DNA of 64,000 nt from Stomoxys calcitrans. Its lineage: Eukaryota > Arthropoda > Insecta > Diptera > Muscidae. Positions 20,075-31,981 of the stretch are shown here, piece by piece. The notes beneath the pieces are model-generated. The model was not told the DNA's origin. It did not search any database and worked only from the letters and a program-made list of their open reading frames with translations. Position numbers and translations under genes: made by a program. The number at the start of each line of letters is the position of its first letter. The first letter of the stretch is position 1. The DNA lies in contig NC_081553.1 of assembly GCF_963082655.1 (NCBI RefSeq), positions 228,804,482 through 228,868,481 of the forward strand, read 5' to 3'.

Positions 20075-21175
20075 CTATAGTGAAGTCAAATCGGGAGATC
20101 GGTTTATATGGGAACCATATCATGTTCTTCACCGATTTGGACCATACTTGGTTCAGTTGTTGAGAATCATAACAGAACACTGTGGAAGATTGCAAATGGG
20201 CCATATCAGTTCAGATTTGGATATAGCTACCATTTAAACCGATCTACCGATTTGACTTCTTCTTCGATTTGGCTGAAATTTTGCACATAGTATTCTGTTA
20301 TGACATCCAACAACTGCAGAGAATGGTTCAAATCGGTCAAGAACCTTATATAGCTTCCATATAAACCGATCCCTCGATTTGACTTTTTGAGCCCCTGGAC
20401 CCGCTATTTTCATCCGATTTGGCTAAATTTTAACACATATTCTTCTATTTCGACCGTGACCAACAACCGTGCCTAGTACTGTCCATATTGGTCTATAACC
20501 TGATAAAGCTCCCATATAAGCCGATCTCCCGATTTGACTTCTTGACCCCTTACAAGCCGCAATTTTTCTCCGATTTGACTGACATTGAGCATGTCGTGTT
20601 TTGTTATGACTTTCAACAACTGTGTCAGGTACGATCCAAATTGGTCTATAAGCTGATATAGTTCCCATTTAAACCGATCTCCCGATTTGACTTCTTGAGT
20701 CCTTACAAGCCACAATTTTTGTCCGATTTGGCTGAAATTGTTGCGTGCGGTGTTCTGTTACGACTCAAATCAGTCTACAGCCTGAAATAGCTGCCATGTA
20801 AACCGGTCTCTCGACAATCCTTGTTCGGTTTCTAGAACCTTTAATTTTTGCTGGTTTGACAGAAGTTTGGCGTGTAGAATAAAATTATGTCCTTCAACTA
20901 AATTTATTTTGTATAAATTTTTAGCAGAATCCATGGTGGATTCGGGCCGGCCGAACTTAGCACAAGCTTCTTGAGCGTCATGTCATTTCAAGTCGATCTA
21001 GCCATGTCCGTCCGTCTGTCGAAAGCACTCTATCTCTCGAAGGAAGGAAGCTAGCCGCTTGAAATTTTTCTGAAATACTTCTTATTATTGTAGGTTGGTT
21101 AAGATCGTAACAGGGTCATATCGGTCTATGTTTTGCTATAGATGCCATATAAACCGATCTTTGATCTTGATTTTT
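20075..21175. repeat. R-A repeats, mixed orientation, including the second end module
   Basis: 20086-20190 is a reverse-oriented R-A unit. 20200-20870 is forward-oriented, with several ATAAACCGATCTCCCGATTTG units about 170 bases apart. 20870-20970 holds the CCATGGTGG...GGCCGAACTTAGCACA end module contiguous with the body. 20985-21175 is another forward-oriented end module (AGTCGATCTAGCCATGTCC, GTCGAAAGCACTCTA). The run is probably several insertions or a rearranged copy. Confidence 0.6.
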
Positions 21176-21390
21176 GAGGATTTTTTAAAAGAAAGTAAAT
21201 GCATTTTTAATAAAACTTAGAATGAACTTTAATCAAATATACTTTTTTTACACTTTTTTTCTAAAGCAAGCTATAAGTAACAGCTGATAACTGACAGAAG
21301 AAAGGATGCAATTACAGAGTCACAAGCTGTGAAAAAATTTGTCAACGAAGACTATATGAAAAATCCGCAATTACTTCTTGGGCAACCCAA
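21176..21390. mobile_element. MITE-1 copy B, left terminus missing
   Basis: It is collinear with 10715-10919 (GGATTTTTTAAAAGAAAGTAAATGC, AAGCAAGC, GTAACAGCTGATAACTGAC, TGTCAACG). It ends with the intact TIR TTGGGCAACCCAA next to TA. The first about 20 bases of the left TIR are absent, joined directly to R-A sequence. Confidence 0.75.
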
Positions 21391-21429
21391 TAGCTCCTAC
21401 AGCAAAACCATTATTTTATTTTATCCTTA

Positions 21430-21530
21430 GTTGGCCTAAAAAGAATTAACGGGAAAAGAACTCTACAAATGCGATCCATGGTGGAGGGTGTATAAAATTC
21501 GGCCCGGTCGAACTTAGCACGCTTTTACCT
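21430..21530. repeat. Solo R-A end module
   Basis: GCGATCCATGGTGGAGGGTG and TTCGGCCCGGTCGAACTTAG, then CACGCTTTTACC, match the R-A end modules at 5254, 20930 and (inverted) 22512. There is no R-A body beside it. Confidence 0.55.
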
Positions 21531-22130
21531 GTTATAACTAACATCGCGTGTCCTGACATTTTTTGTTGTATTCCACAGTTTAGAAAAAAAAGATTGAAAT
21601 AAATAAATATTGGAATTGTTAGTATTTTTTTCCCAGTTTTCAGTTTTCTATAAAGAAGCTACGGATTAAATGTATATATCTTCTGCAAGTACTACTTGTG
21701 TGCGCTTATTATCAAATCATACTGTGAAGACTTTTAATATCTTTAATTACTCATAATTTATTTCGACTCAATCTCAACTTTTGTTTTACTGGCCAGCATG
21801 TTGGAAATTGAGCTTAATAACCGTCAAGAGTCAAGAAACCAGTTGTTAGTGCTTTGTATAATTATCAACGTGGTAAGAAACGAGTGGGCATTGAAAAAAT
21901 GTGGGCACTAGCGTTAAAAATACATAATAAAGAATGACGAAATTTTTGGAAATATTCAACTTTAAACGTGTACCTGGTTTCAAGGTTATCATAGCAAAAT
22001 CTAGCGCTAGCAATTGCGTTTGTTATCTATGGGACACTGACAATTATGGCTTATTTTGTTTTATATCGTAATCGGTTCTATCTAAAAATATGTTTAAAAT
22101 AATGAGTTAATGATAGTGCACCATGGGTTC
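21531..22130. other. AT-rich stretch, nothing recognised
   Basis: No coding frame, tandem array or family shared with other parts of the window was identified. Confidence 0.4.
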
Positions 22131-23672
22131 GAGACGGCATTTGGGGACTCTGTAGTTAGACGACCTAACTTTATACCCAAATGGAATAAAAAGCAAAATA
22201 AGTACGGGCTAAAGTCGGGCAGAGCTGACCTTTGATATCCAACACCGCATTAAGTATGCAGGCTAAGTCGACGAAATTAAAAATTTTTAATGTTGAATTT
22301 CGACTAAAATCCATTAATTTTCTGGGAGCCATCGGTTGATAAAGGCGTTTGAAAAGGCCCTAATAGTGAAAATCGGGAGTTACATATATAAGAAAGCTTT
22401 CTAAATCTGAAGTAATTTAAGCAATTCACTAGTGATTAGAAGAGCCATAGAGAAGAGAATCCTTGATGTCAAATTTCATGAGCATCGATTAACAAATCAC
22501 AAAATAACAAGTACGAGCGTGCTAAGTTAGGCCGGGCCGAATCTTATATACGCTCCACCATGGATAGCATTTGTCGAGTTCTTTGCGCGGTATCTCTTTT
22601 TAGGCAAACAAAGAATAATGTATAACAACTGCTATTTTATTGGAGCTATATCAAGTCCGATTCGAACCATAAATGAGTTGAATGTTGGAGACCATAGTAG
22701 AAGTCATTGTGTTATAGTCCATTTTCCGAATGGACTAAAAATTGCGCCTTGTGGAGGCTCATGAAGCAGAAGTGGGAGATGGATTAATACGGCAGATGTA
22801 ACAAGCTAAATATCGATTCAGACCATATTGGACACGTATATTGAAGGTCATGGGGAAATCCGTTTAACAAAATGCTAAATCGTATGAGAATTGCGCCCTC
22901 TAGAGGCTCAAAAAGTCAAGATCCCAGATCGATTTATATGGCAGCTATATCAGGTTATGTACCGATTTGGGCCATACTAAACACAGTTGTTGGAAGTCAT
23001 AACAAAATACCTCATGCGCAATTTCAGCCAAATCGGATGAGAATTGCGCCCTTTAGCGGCTCAAGAAGTCAAGAATCCAGATCTGTTTATATGGCAGCTA
23101 TATCAGGTTATAGACCGATTTGCGCCATACATGGGACAGTTGTTGGAAGTCATAACAAAACAACTCATGCAAAATTTCAGCCAAATCGGATAAGAATTGC
23201 GCCCTCTAAAAGCTGAATAAGTCAAGACCCAAGATCGGTTTATAAGGCAGCTACATCAGGTTATGAACCGATTTCAACCATACTTGACACAGTTTTTCGA
23301 AGTGATACCAAAACACTACGTGCAAAATTTCAGTCTAATCGGATGAGAATTGCGCCCTCTAAAGGGTCTAGAAATCAAGACCAAAGATTCGTTTATATGA
23401 CAGCTATATCAAAACATGTACCGATGTGGCCCATTTACAATCCAAACCGACCTACACTAATAAAAATTATTTGTGCAAAATTTCAAGCGCCTTGCTTTAC
23501 TCCTTCGAAAGTTAGCGTGATTTCGACAGACGGACGGACATGGCTAGATCGACATAAAATGTCATGACGATCAAGAAAATATATACTTTATGGGGTCTTA
23601 GGTGAATATTTCGAGGAGTTACAAACGAAATGACGAAATTAGTTTACCCCCATCCTATGGTGGAGGGTATAA
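22130..23672. repeat. R-A element, reverse orientation, apparently complete from about 22508, preceded by related degenerate sequence
   Basis: The first end module starts near 22508 (GAGCGTGCTAAGTTAGG, CCGGGCCGAATC, CTCCACCATGG). The body follows with about five units (22640-23400) each carrying AGATCGGTTTATATGGCAGC, GGTTATAGACCGATTT, TGGAAGTCATAACAAAAC and CAAATCGGATGAGAATTGCGCCCTC. The other end module is at 23520-23672 (TTTCGACAGACGGACGG, CATCCTATGGTGGAGGG, TATAAAAA). This gives about 1.16 kb for one element. The 114-codon frame at 22872 is the repeat translated and not a gene. The part at 22130-22507 contains AAATTTCATGAGCATCGATTAAC, which recalls R-B-type units. Confidence 0.65.
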
Positions 23673-23689
23673 AAAGAACATATGTTACA

Positions 23690-24480
23690 TAAGAGAGCTG
23701 TCTTAATCTGAACCGAACAGGAAATCCGCCTAGAGGACGCTGCTTAGGTTGTTACAACTGGATCAAGAAACAAAATCGGGAGATCGGTTTATATGGGATG
23801 TATTTAGATCGATTCAGACGATAGATCAATTCAGACCATATTTCAGCCAAATCGGATGAGAATTATGCTCTCAAGAGGTCAAGATCCCAAACGGTTTATA
23901 TGGCAGCTATATCAGGTTGTGTACCGATTTGCGCCATAATAAGCACAGTTGTTGAAAGTCATAACAAAATACTTCATGCAAAATTTCTGCCCAACAGAAT
24001 AAGAATTGCGCGCTCTAGAGGCTCAAGAAGTCAAGATCCCAGATCGGTTTATATGACAGCTATATTTGGTAATGAACCGATTTGAACCATTCTTAGTACA
24101 GTTGTTGGAAGTGATAGCAAAACACCTCAAGCAAAAGTACAGCCAAATTGGATAGGAATTACGCCCCCTAGAGGCTCAAGAAATTAAGACCCCATATTGG
24201 TTTATGTGACAGCTATATCAGATTATGGACCGATTTCAACCATACTTACAAATCGGTCAAAAATTGCGCCCTCTAGTGGCTCAAAAAGTCACCATCCAAG
24301 ATCGGTTTATATGGCAACTATTGTATATGGATATGGCCAATCCCTACCGACATACAATAATAAGTAGTGTTGGTGCAAAATGTCAAGCTCCTATCTTTAC
24401 TCCTTCAAAAGTTAGCGTGCTTTAGACATGCCGATGGACATGGCTAGATCGGCTTAAAGTGTCATGAGAATCAAGAACAT
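23690..24480. repeat. R-A element, second reverse-oriented copy
   Basis: It has the same unit structure as the preceding copy (GATCGGTTTATATGG..., CTATATCAGGTTGTG, AGTTGTTGAAAGTCATAAC) and closes with a diverged end module (GACATGGCTAGATCGGC, about 24436). It lies head-to-tail with the previous copy. Confidence 0.6.
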
Positions 24481-24768
24481 AAAGGGTATTTTTTTAAGAG
24501 CTATAGGAAAGTGGCTTAGGGTATAATGATATCAAAACTCGAATTCATTAAAATTTTAACTTTATTTGAAACACCATGTTAAGTCAATTGTGTCTATTGG
24601 GGACATAAACCATTGAATGCTGGCAAAAGTTATTAACGATAGTTTAGTACTCTTGCTTGCAGATGTCGCCGTTGTGAATCATTCCATACCATTGGATGGA
24701 TGGATTTGTATACCAATCTTGTTATATCATTTCAAATAGGGTGAGACATAACCTCCCTTTCTTTTATT
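24481..24768. other. Short unassigned spacer
   Basis: No gene or repeat family was recognised between the R-A copy and the next R-B copy. Confidence 0.35.
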
Positions 24769-26190
24769 ATGACCTACACCACTACTGTGGTACAGGGTAT
24801 TAAAACTTAGTGCATTTGCTTGTAACACCCAGAAGGAAGCGAGACAGACCCATTGATAAATATACCAATCGACTCAGAATCAATTTCTGCTTCGAATTAG
24901 CTATGTCCGTCTGTCTGTCTGTCCGTCTATCCATGTTAATTTGTGTACAAAGTACAGGTCGCAGTTTTCATCCGATCGTCTTTAAATTTGATATAGGCAT
25001 CTTTTTCGGCGTAACGACGAAGGCTATTAAAATTGGAAAAAATCGTTTCAGATTTGGATATACAATAGCTCTCATATGTATGTTCGTCCGATTTGCAGTA
25101 ATAATGCGTAGCGATGAAGCCTTTTGAAATTGGAAAAAATCGTTTCAGATTTGGATATAGCTCTCATATATGTGTTCGTCCGGTTTGCAGTAATAATGCA
25201 ATAAAATGGTGTTAAGATATTCTCTCGAAATTTAGCAGGAAGTATTTTCTCTTTACTAATGACGTTACTGGTGAATTTCATGAAAATCGGTTCAGATTTA
25301 GATATAGCTCTCATATAGATGTACGTCCGATTTTGAGAAATATTGCAATAAAGTGCTCATTTGTTAACCGATTCTCTTGAAATATTGTAGGAAGTATATT
25401 CTCTTGTCTCTCCACATTACTGGTGAATTTTATGGAAATCGGTTCAGATTTAGATACAGCTCCCATATATATTTCGCTCGATTTTGACTCCTAGAGCCAC
25501 TGCAAGTGCATTTATTGACCAATCTTCCCAAAATTTTTTACCACGCTTTCTTCGACGACTTCCACAATGTCTATAACGTTTGCTCGAAATCGGTTAGATT
25601 TAGACATAGCACCCATATATATGTTCGTCCGATTTGCAGTAATATTGCAATCAAATGGTCATTTGTTAATCGATTCTCTCAAAATATGACATGAATGATT
25701 TTCTCTTGACTCTCGACATTATAGATGCATTTCATAGAAATCGGTTCAGATTTAGATATAGCTGTCATATACGCCCGATTTTGCGCAACACTTTTCTCGA
25801 CGAGTACCACATTATCTGAGAAGTTTGCTCGAAATGGGTTTAGAATTAGATATAATTCCCATATATATGTTCGTCCGATTTGCACTAATAATGCAATAAA
25901 ATGGTCATTTGTTAAGCGATTGACTTGAAGTTTATTTACAAGAAGTATTTTTCCTTGACTCTTGACACCACTGGTGAATTTCGTGGAAATCGGTTCAGAT
26001 TTTGATGTAGCTCTCATATATATATATATCACCCGATTTGTACTTCTAGAGTCACTCTAAGCACATTATTGACCAATCTTGCCATAATTTTGCACAACGC
26101 CTTCCTCGACGACTACCACAACAACTGAGAAGTTTGCTCCAAATCGGTTAAAATTTAGATATGGCTCCCATATATACATATGTTCATCCG
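24769..26190 (-). repeat. R-B element with expanded internal units
   Basis: It starts with GACCTACACCACTACTGTGGTACAGGG (24770-24800), GTCTGTCTGTCTGTCC and TTAATTTGTGTACAAAGTAC. The rest consists of repeated blocks with TGTTCGTCCGATTTGCAGTAATA, GCAATAAAATGGTCATTTGTTAA, GATTCTCT and GAAATCGGTTCAGATTTAGATATAG (near 25195, 25340, 25640, 25885). The terminal GGTGCCGACT end is missing here. The element is longer than the copy at 4380 because the internal block is repeated. No coding potential. Confidence 0.65.
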
Positions 26191-26204
26191 ATTTTGAGAA
26201 GAGT

Positions 26205-26535
26205 CCAAAACTTTTCGTTCTAAGACTTCCCATAGGACTTGGACAGGATTTATATCTGGTGTGGGCCAATTTAAAACTGCAATCTTTTGGAAGAAAGACA
26301 CGACTAATGGATTGTAGCATTATCCTGATGAAAAATTATGTCCAAGCCCGTTAATGTTTCACCAATTTCCAACAATGATAATTCCGTTATTTCTACATAA
26401 TTCCCAAAGATAATTTTAGTTGTAATCCAAGCCAGGGGAAGCTTGCCAAAATGTTGGCTTATTCCGTTTGGTTTTTATTTGTGTTAACCAAGCTATCAGT
26501 ACTAAAAACCATCTGATCCATCAATATGGACCTTT
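26205..26535 (-). pseudogene. Tc1-like transposase remnant
   Basis: On the minus strand, NIDGSDGF near 26530 corresponds to the FNLDGPDG block. FHQDNATIH (about 26345-26300) carries the second catalytic Asp. NWPTPDINPVQVLWE (about 26270-26225) corresponds to the SPDLNPIENLW block holding the third acidic residue, here apparently Gln. Frameshifts and stops separate the blocks, so it is inactive. Confidence 0.6.
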
Positions 26536-26639
26536 TTTTTTAATTTTTCCCTAAAGCCCCCTTATATCTTTATGAAGACTGGTAAATACAGTACAAACTT
26601 TTCCCTGCTTAAAAAAGGTGATTTGAAGATTTTAAAACT

Positions 26640-26970
26640 TCTAAGTGGTACATCACAACAAGAAGACGGGTTATTGTTCACCAAGACAATGCGAGCTCTC
26701 TCACATCGCCTCAAACCAGCGTCTTTTTGACCGACTAAAACGTTTAATTGATAAGTCATCCGCCGTACAGCCCCCTACAGCTTGGCACCTAAACTTTTTC
26801 ATATTCCCGCACATTAAGTTAAATATGCGTGGCCAATGATTTTGGTAGCCAGAAAATGCTGTTGAAGCGTTCAATGGCCAAGTTTTGGAGCTTTGTCAAT
26901 CGGATTGGAAAAAGTGCTTTGACAATTGATTTGAGCGCATGTACGACTCGGATTCAATTCCTGATTCGAT
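26640..26970 (+). pseudogene. Mariner transposase C-terminal remnant
   Basis: In scattered frames on the plus strand: VHQDNAS (about 26675-26695, second catalytic Asp), APKLFHIPAH/FFIFPHIKLNMRGQ (26785-26840), then ENAVEAFNGQVLEL and SDWKKCFDN (26850-26930). The order matches the end of mariner transposases. It is broken by several frameshifts and is tail-to-tail with the Tc1 remnant next to it. Confidence 0.65.
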
Positions 26971-27109
26971 GTGGCCATGTATATTTCTCTGTCCGTTATC
27001 CAATCTATGAAAATTTTGTACAGATTGTTTTATCAGCTATACGAACACCAATGCCAAAGTCCAACAAAGACGACTCGGAATTAGATAAAGTGTAGATATA
27101 TTGATATCG

Positions 27110-27175
27110 CCCAATTTCTACTTACAGGAGGGATTTAGTGTTTCATACAATCGGCATAGCCCGACTTTTACTTTT
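27110..27175. repeat. R-B terminal fragment
   Basis: TCATACAATCGGCATAGCCCGACTTTTAC is a diverged form of the R-B end (ATACAGTCGGCACCGCCCG). No further body is attached. Confidence 0.35.
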
Positions 27176-30100
27176 TTAAACTTGTTGTTCTTAATTAAAA
27201 GACCACATAATTTCTGGAAAAAGGTTTGTACAATTTTTAAGGTTTTATTGGTAAGGTATTTTAGTTTACATAAATATTTCTTTTGGTTTTGACAATTATT
27301 GATGGACAATTTTTGTTATTTTTAGATTTTATGATATTTGTAAATACAGTAAAATACATAAAGGGGATATACAATGTGATCTTATAAAGAGATTGAACTA
27401 GATAAATATGTTCAAGTGGGGATGATAAGAGTTATTGGGTAAATATCGACATACATCAAATAATACAGTACATATACATAAATAGTATATTTAAGAATAA
27501 TTTCGTTGTTTCAATTTGTAGACAAATGCCTTGTTTGTCTCATTTAAAATATTTTTTTATAACTAACATAGCCATAGTTCTATTGCTTACAGATATTTCA
27601 AATGAAAGAATAGGCATTTGTTGGCCTTAGTCAAATTGTTTTTCGTTTTTACAATATATTGCTTTTCTTTGTATAAAGTTGTATAATTTTCTTAAAATTA
27701 AAGGAGATACAGAGTGTAATTACATATAAATTTATTTTCTTAAATAAGCATTGCAAATAGTTTATAAATTTATTTTTAATATTTTTTTCGATAATGGCTT
27801 TAAAGTAAAATAGTTTTGCTTTTAATTACTACAAATTTCTGCAGTTGATTTAACCATTCATATATATGAGGGGATGTAAAAAGTAAAAGTTCATTTGAAT
27901 TGGAGTTTCTTTAATCACTCCATCATTTTCCAGCTGAATGCTTTTAAATCGATTTATTTTTCCATATTTCTCCAAATGAAAACTAATTTAAGGGTAGGAG
28001 TCATTGCCCAACGATTGGCAATTGACCCCTGTTTGGAAAATGCTTTTAGTTTCTTCGTTACCAGCACCGGCAATTACACTAAGTATCCCCTCTTAGCATG
28101 CAAATCTACACAGTAAATGTCATACGCAAAGGACACTCAAAGCTTTCTGTCCCATATATATGTAAATATGGGAATGTAGGTGTGTGTGTATGTGTTTCTA
28201 TTCGCATGTAAAGTTAAGGGAGTGATGATGTATGAAACATCCTTGTGGTTAAATGGGGGCAAGAAGTTATTATAAGATTTCTAGGCTTGTCAAAAAAAGG
28301 CAATCTCTTTAAAGATCTTCTCTGATTAGGGAAAGAGGGCGTCTCTTTTGAGTATTACACTGAGAGAAATATATAAGAAAGTGTTTGGTCAAAGTTTTAT
28401 TCAATAATTTCGGAAAGCTACAGTTAGAGAAGTGTTTGTGAACTTTCATGCGATGTAATGGGAGCCTCTTAGAAGTCAATATTAATACTTTAAAAGTTTT
28501 AAAGAAAAGGAATTTTATTTATGAAAGCTACACTGAGAGAAATGGACGGGTTAAATATTTTTAAGTTCCTAAATTTGTTCAAATGAAGGTGAAAAATAAT
28601 TGGAGAGGAATTTTTTGAGAATTATTCTTAAATAAATAGGTTAGAAAAAGAAGGGGCAAGATTTCAGTTAATCAAAAAAAATATAATATTTTGTGATAAC
28701 CTCCTTAGAGTATTTTTATATTAAAGCTGCAGTGAAAGAAATATCTGCAAAGGTCCTTTCGGTTTAAAAACGCAATTTTGTTTTCAGCCGAGATTTATAA
28801 CTTTCAAGGTCGACTGACGACACAAGGATCTTGCCTTTGCAACTAACACTGAGCGATGTGGACGGGTATAACATATTTGGGATCTTAAAAATAATGCAAT
28901 TTTCAGAGATAAAATGGTTTTCTTGTATAGAAAATTTTTGTTTTGATAAAAATTAGATGAAGCGTTAAACGTAAGAATTTTTACTTTAAAAATTTTGTAA
29001 TTTAGATAATTTATACAAACGTATAAATTCAAAATACTTCTTAATATTGTATAAATATGAAAAAGAATTTGTTATTGATGATGTATAGAAATTTATTTTT
29101 TGGAACAATATTCGATGATATGCATTATTTCAAGATCGAACAAGTGTGGGACAAAACGTGTTGAATTTTTAAACATGTTTAAAAACGTGAAGAAGCTGTG
29201 ATGTGTTTGTGTTCAATATTCTTGATTGTATCATTAGACATTGTTTATCAAAGACATTGTATGAAGCTTCTTGTTTATTGATATTCAAATCCTTATTTCA
29301 AGTAATTTAATGGAATATTTGGAATTAGTTTGATTACTTTTGGAATCACGTTAATGGTACGAGTATTTAATAAAATAAAAAAAAATTTTAATAAGTGAAA
29401 TTTGGTTTATTTCCCTTAAGGATTTTAGCCCAAAAGATTGCAATGAAAAATGGAATCGGCTTGAATACTTTTGGTTTAAATAAAATCATGATTTTTCATT
29501 AGTTAATTAACAAAAGAAGAATTGTTTAGTTAAATGAAAGAAAAATTAGTAAGGGTTTAATGTGGATGGGATTTCTTTTTATCTACTATGAAATGCAAAT
29601 ATTCTTAAGAAAAAGCTATTAATAGTACAAAGTACTTTGATGGCATTAGTTCTCCATATTGAGCACTTAATTCCTCAATGAAATGAATTTCATGAATTTG
29701 TTTTGAATTTTGTCATAAACACAAATGAAATTATGTTGTAGAATTTTCATATTGGTATAGATTACAATCCTTCAATGAAATTTTAAGGAAATTTGGTAAG
29801 CCCAGCCTAGAAAAAATGGAATTTTTCAAGCTTTAGGCATTTTTTCCAAGAATAATTACTTATAGAAGATTTTTAATATCACCAAAGAAAAAATGTAGTC
29901 GTTTACAAATTTGACAATGGATTAAAATATTGCCGAGGAAAAAAAACTAAATTGGTTTGATGGGTTTAGGTGTTGTTGTGATAAGTTTTTAAGACATATT
30001 ACGATTAACAAATGTTGACTCTCAAGGAAACAGAGAGTAAGTCCTACAGTAAGAATAGAAATTTAACATATTTGTTAGATTTCAGCAGCTGATAACTGGA

Positions 30101-31317
30101 TGAATTTGCTTACTTATCGAATTATATCGAGGTTTACAAGAAGATTTTTTGATTGGCTGTAAAAGATTTATAATAAGAGCCAAATGTTTAAAATTAAACA
30201 TACGAATGTGTTGTATGTCCAGAACTTCAGAATTTTATGCTTGTTAACTTTTAGAATAAGCATATTTCCTGTTAACCGATTCGTAGCCATTGTACTCACA
30301 TAAATATAAGAAAATAGAAATTTGGAAAATTTCAACTTGGAACGGTGGCTCTTGATTTGTTTGATCACATGTTCCTTGGACAACTAAAAAAAATATTTTG
30401 GGCCATATAATTTCATGTTTTGAAGAAATTGGATGGTCAAATATCAGCCATTTTACTTTACTGAAAAATTCAAATAAAATAGTTTTTGAATATTTACGAG
30501 AATGAAGTTTTTGAAAATCCATTTAGTGTTGTCTAGTAGCATTTGATGCACTTTTATTCAACAGATATAGTGGTTGACGCGAAAGGCCCACTATTAAGAT
30601 CTGCAGGTACGATTTTATGTCGTAAGCATTAAAAATCCACTTTTTAGCCCTAAATGGTTACTTTTTTGAATTAAAAATAATAGATAGTGAAGATGTAAAA
30701 ACATTGAAGTTGAATACTTTTGGACATCTTTTAAAAATGTGTATATAATTTTTTTTTTATTTCTGAAAAATATTTTTGAATTTTACTACATTTTCATTTC
30801 GGGAGTTGAGAAGGGCAGTTTCGAATGTAATCCTTTTTTTCTTTTTTTATACATTGTTATTTGAGAAGTTTTGTATTACTTGAACAAATTTCGAGTCTTA
30901 ATTTAGAAATGAATATTCAATAGTTATTTCTAAAAATTTCCCAAATTTTAATTTTTAAAATAAAAAATAAATAATGTTATAAAATTCTTGGATATGATTA
31001 CAAATCTTGGTCTTTAAAAGAATTCTAAATAGGGTTTTTATGTATTATAGATAACATCTTAAAATTTTTTTAAAATTAATTTTTTTCAATTTTAGTATAA
31101 AAAATTGCAATTTTTAAGATTTTTACAATTGTTTAATATTGTTGAAAAATACAACGAAATGGAAATATTTTATTTGTATTCTTTTTTGAAAATGTATCAT
31201 ATTTATAACTTTCATGCATTCAATTCTATGCAGAACTCATTCAAATGTGTAATTCACACAAGATATGCAATCTTCTAGTTTTGCTGATGTTTATTCACGG
31301 CATGAAATGATTAAACG
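27176..31317. other. AT-rich, T-biased noncoding DNA without recognisable genes
   Basis: Open frames are short and composed of AT-rich codons (K, N, I, F, L) without motifs. A 73-codon frame at 27895-28116 has slightly more balanced composition, but no start context or homology that I recognise. A short motif close to ACTGAGAGAAAT recurs at 28359, 28530 and, altered, 28849. No tRNA, rRNA or long repeat was seen. Confidence 0.45.
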
Positions 31318-31981
31318 TAGAGATATGCATGTGAGCGATTTTTCATTCGCTCACGACCTTTTACGTCTACTCACGTTCACGCACCTTCACGGGACAACTA
31401 TTTTACTCACACACAGCTAACGAAAAAATCACAACTCACGAGCAAAATCAAGACTCACGAAAAACTTGCGAATCACGGTCGAAAAAATATTTTTTCATGA
31501 GGCGAATAATAATTTTGTGACAAGTAGGCAAAGTAGTAGTAGTATTAGCAACCCTTGAAACCATTATGGCTACCATTGCCAGCATTATTTTGTTTGTTTT
31601 ATTGGTTTAAATGGTTTGCTTTTTTTTATTTATTTCCGAAAAAAAAATTATATATAGCAAAAAATAAGAGCGTAGAAAAGTGTTTTGGCATCGAAACAAA
31701 AACATTTGATTGCTATAAAATTTTGCTCGCGAAACAATTAAAAATGTTAGCGACTTTTCCGAAAGCGGTATAGAATACACTAAGATATTCCCTAGAAAAC
31801 CTTATGTCGTGATTTTCTTGTGAGTCGTGATTACCATTGTGAGAGCTGATTAAAGCTAACGCACGAAGAATTTTAATTCAATAACACTCACGCACTATCA
31901 GCTGATTAGATTTTGATCTCAGTCACGAATTACGTGATTCACGCCTGACGCCACTACTCACTACTTACGTGCACACCTCTA
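31318..31981. mobile_element. Possible TIR element (hAT-like ends?), 664 bases
   Basis: The left end TAGAGATATGCATGTGAG and the reverse complement of the right end (TAGAGGTGTGCACGTAAG) agree at 14 of 18 positions, and all differences are transitions. The subterminal parts on both sides are rich in CTCACG/CGTGAG motifs (31340-31480 and 31800-31960), in contrast to the AT-rich surroundings. The flanking 8-mers (ATTAAACG and ATTATGGT) share only the first four bases, so a target duplication is not proven. No transposase is encoded. A hAT-type ancestry is a guess from the RGAGGTGTGCA-like end. Confidence 0.5.

Noticed and set aside
20423..20715. Overlapping 80-81-codon minus-strand frames
   Set aside because: R-A repeat units; the same SRSQIGRSVYMGAISGYRPI peptide recurs at other R-A copies.
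22872..23216. 114-codon open frame with repeated peptide MRIAPSRGSRSQ
   Set aside because: The periodic peptide follows the R-A units; no gene signature.
24810..26032. Several 80-117-codon frames on both strands
   Set aside because: They are translations of the R-B repeat (recurrent SKSEPISMKF peptide).
27895..28116. 73-codon frame with RVGVIAQRLAIDPC
   Set aside because: Single short frame without homology or splice context that I can recognise.
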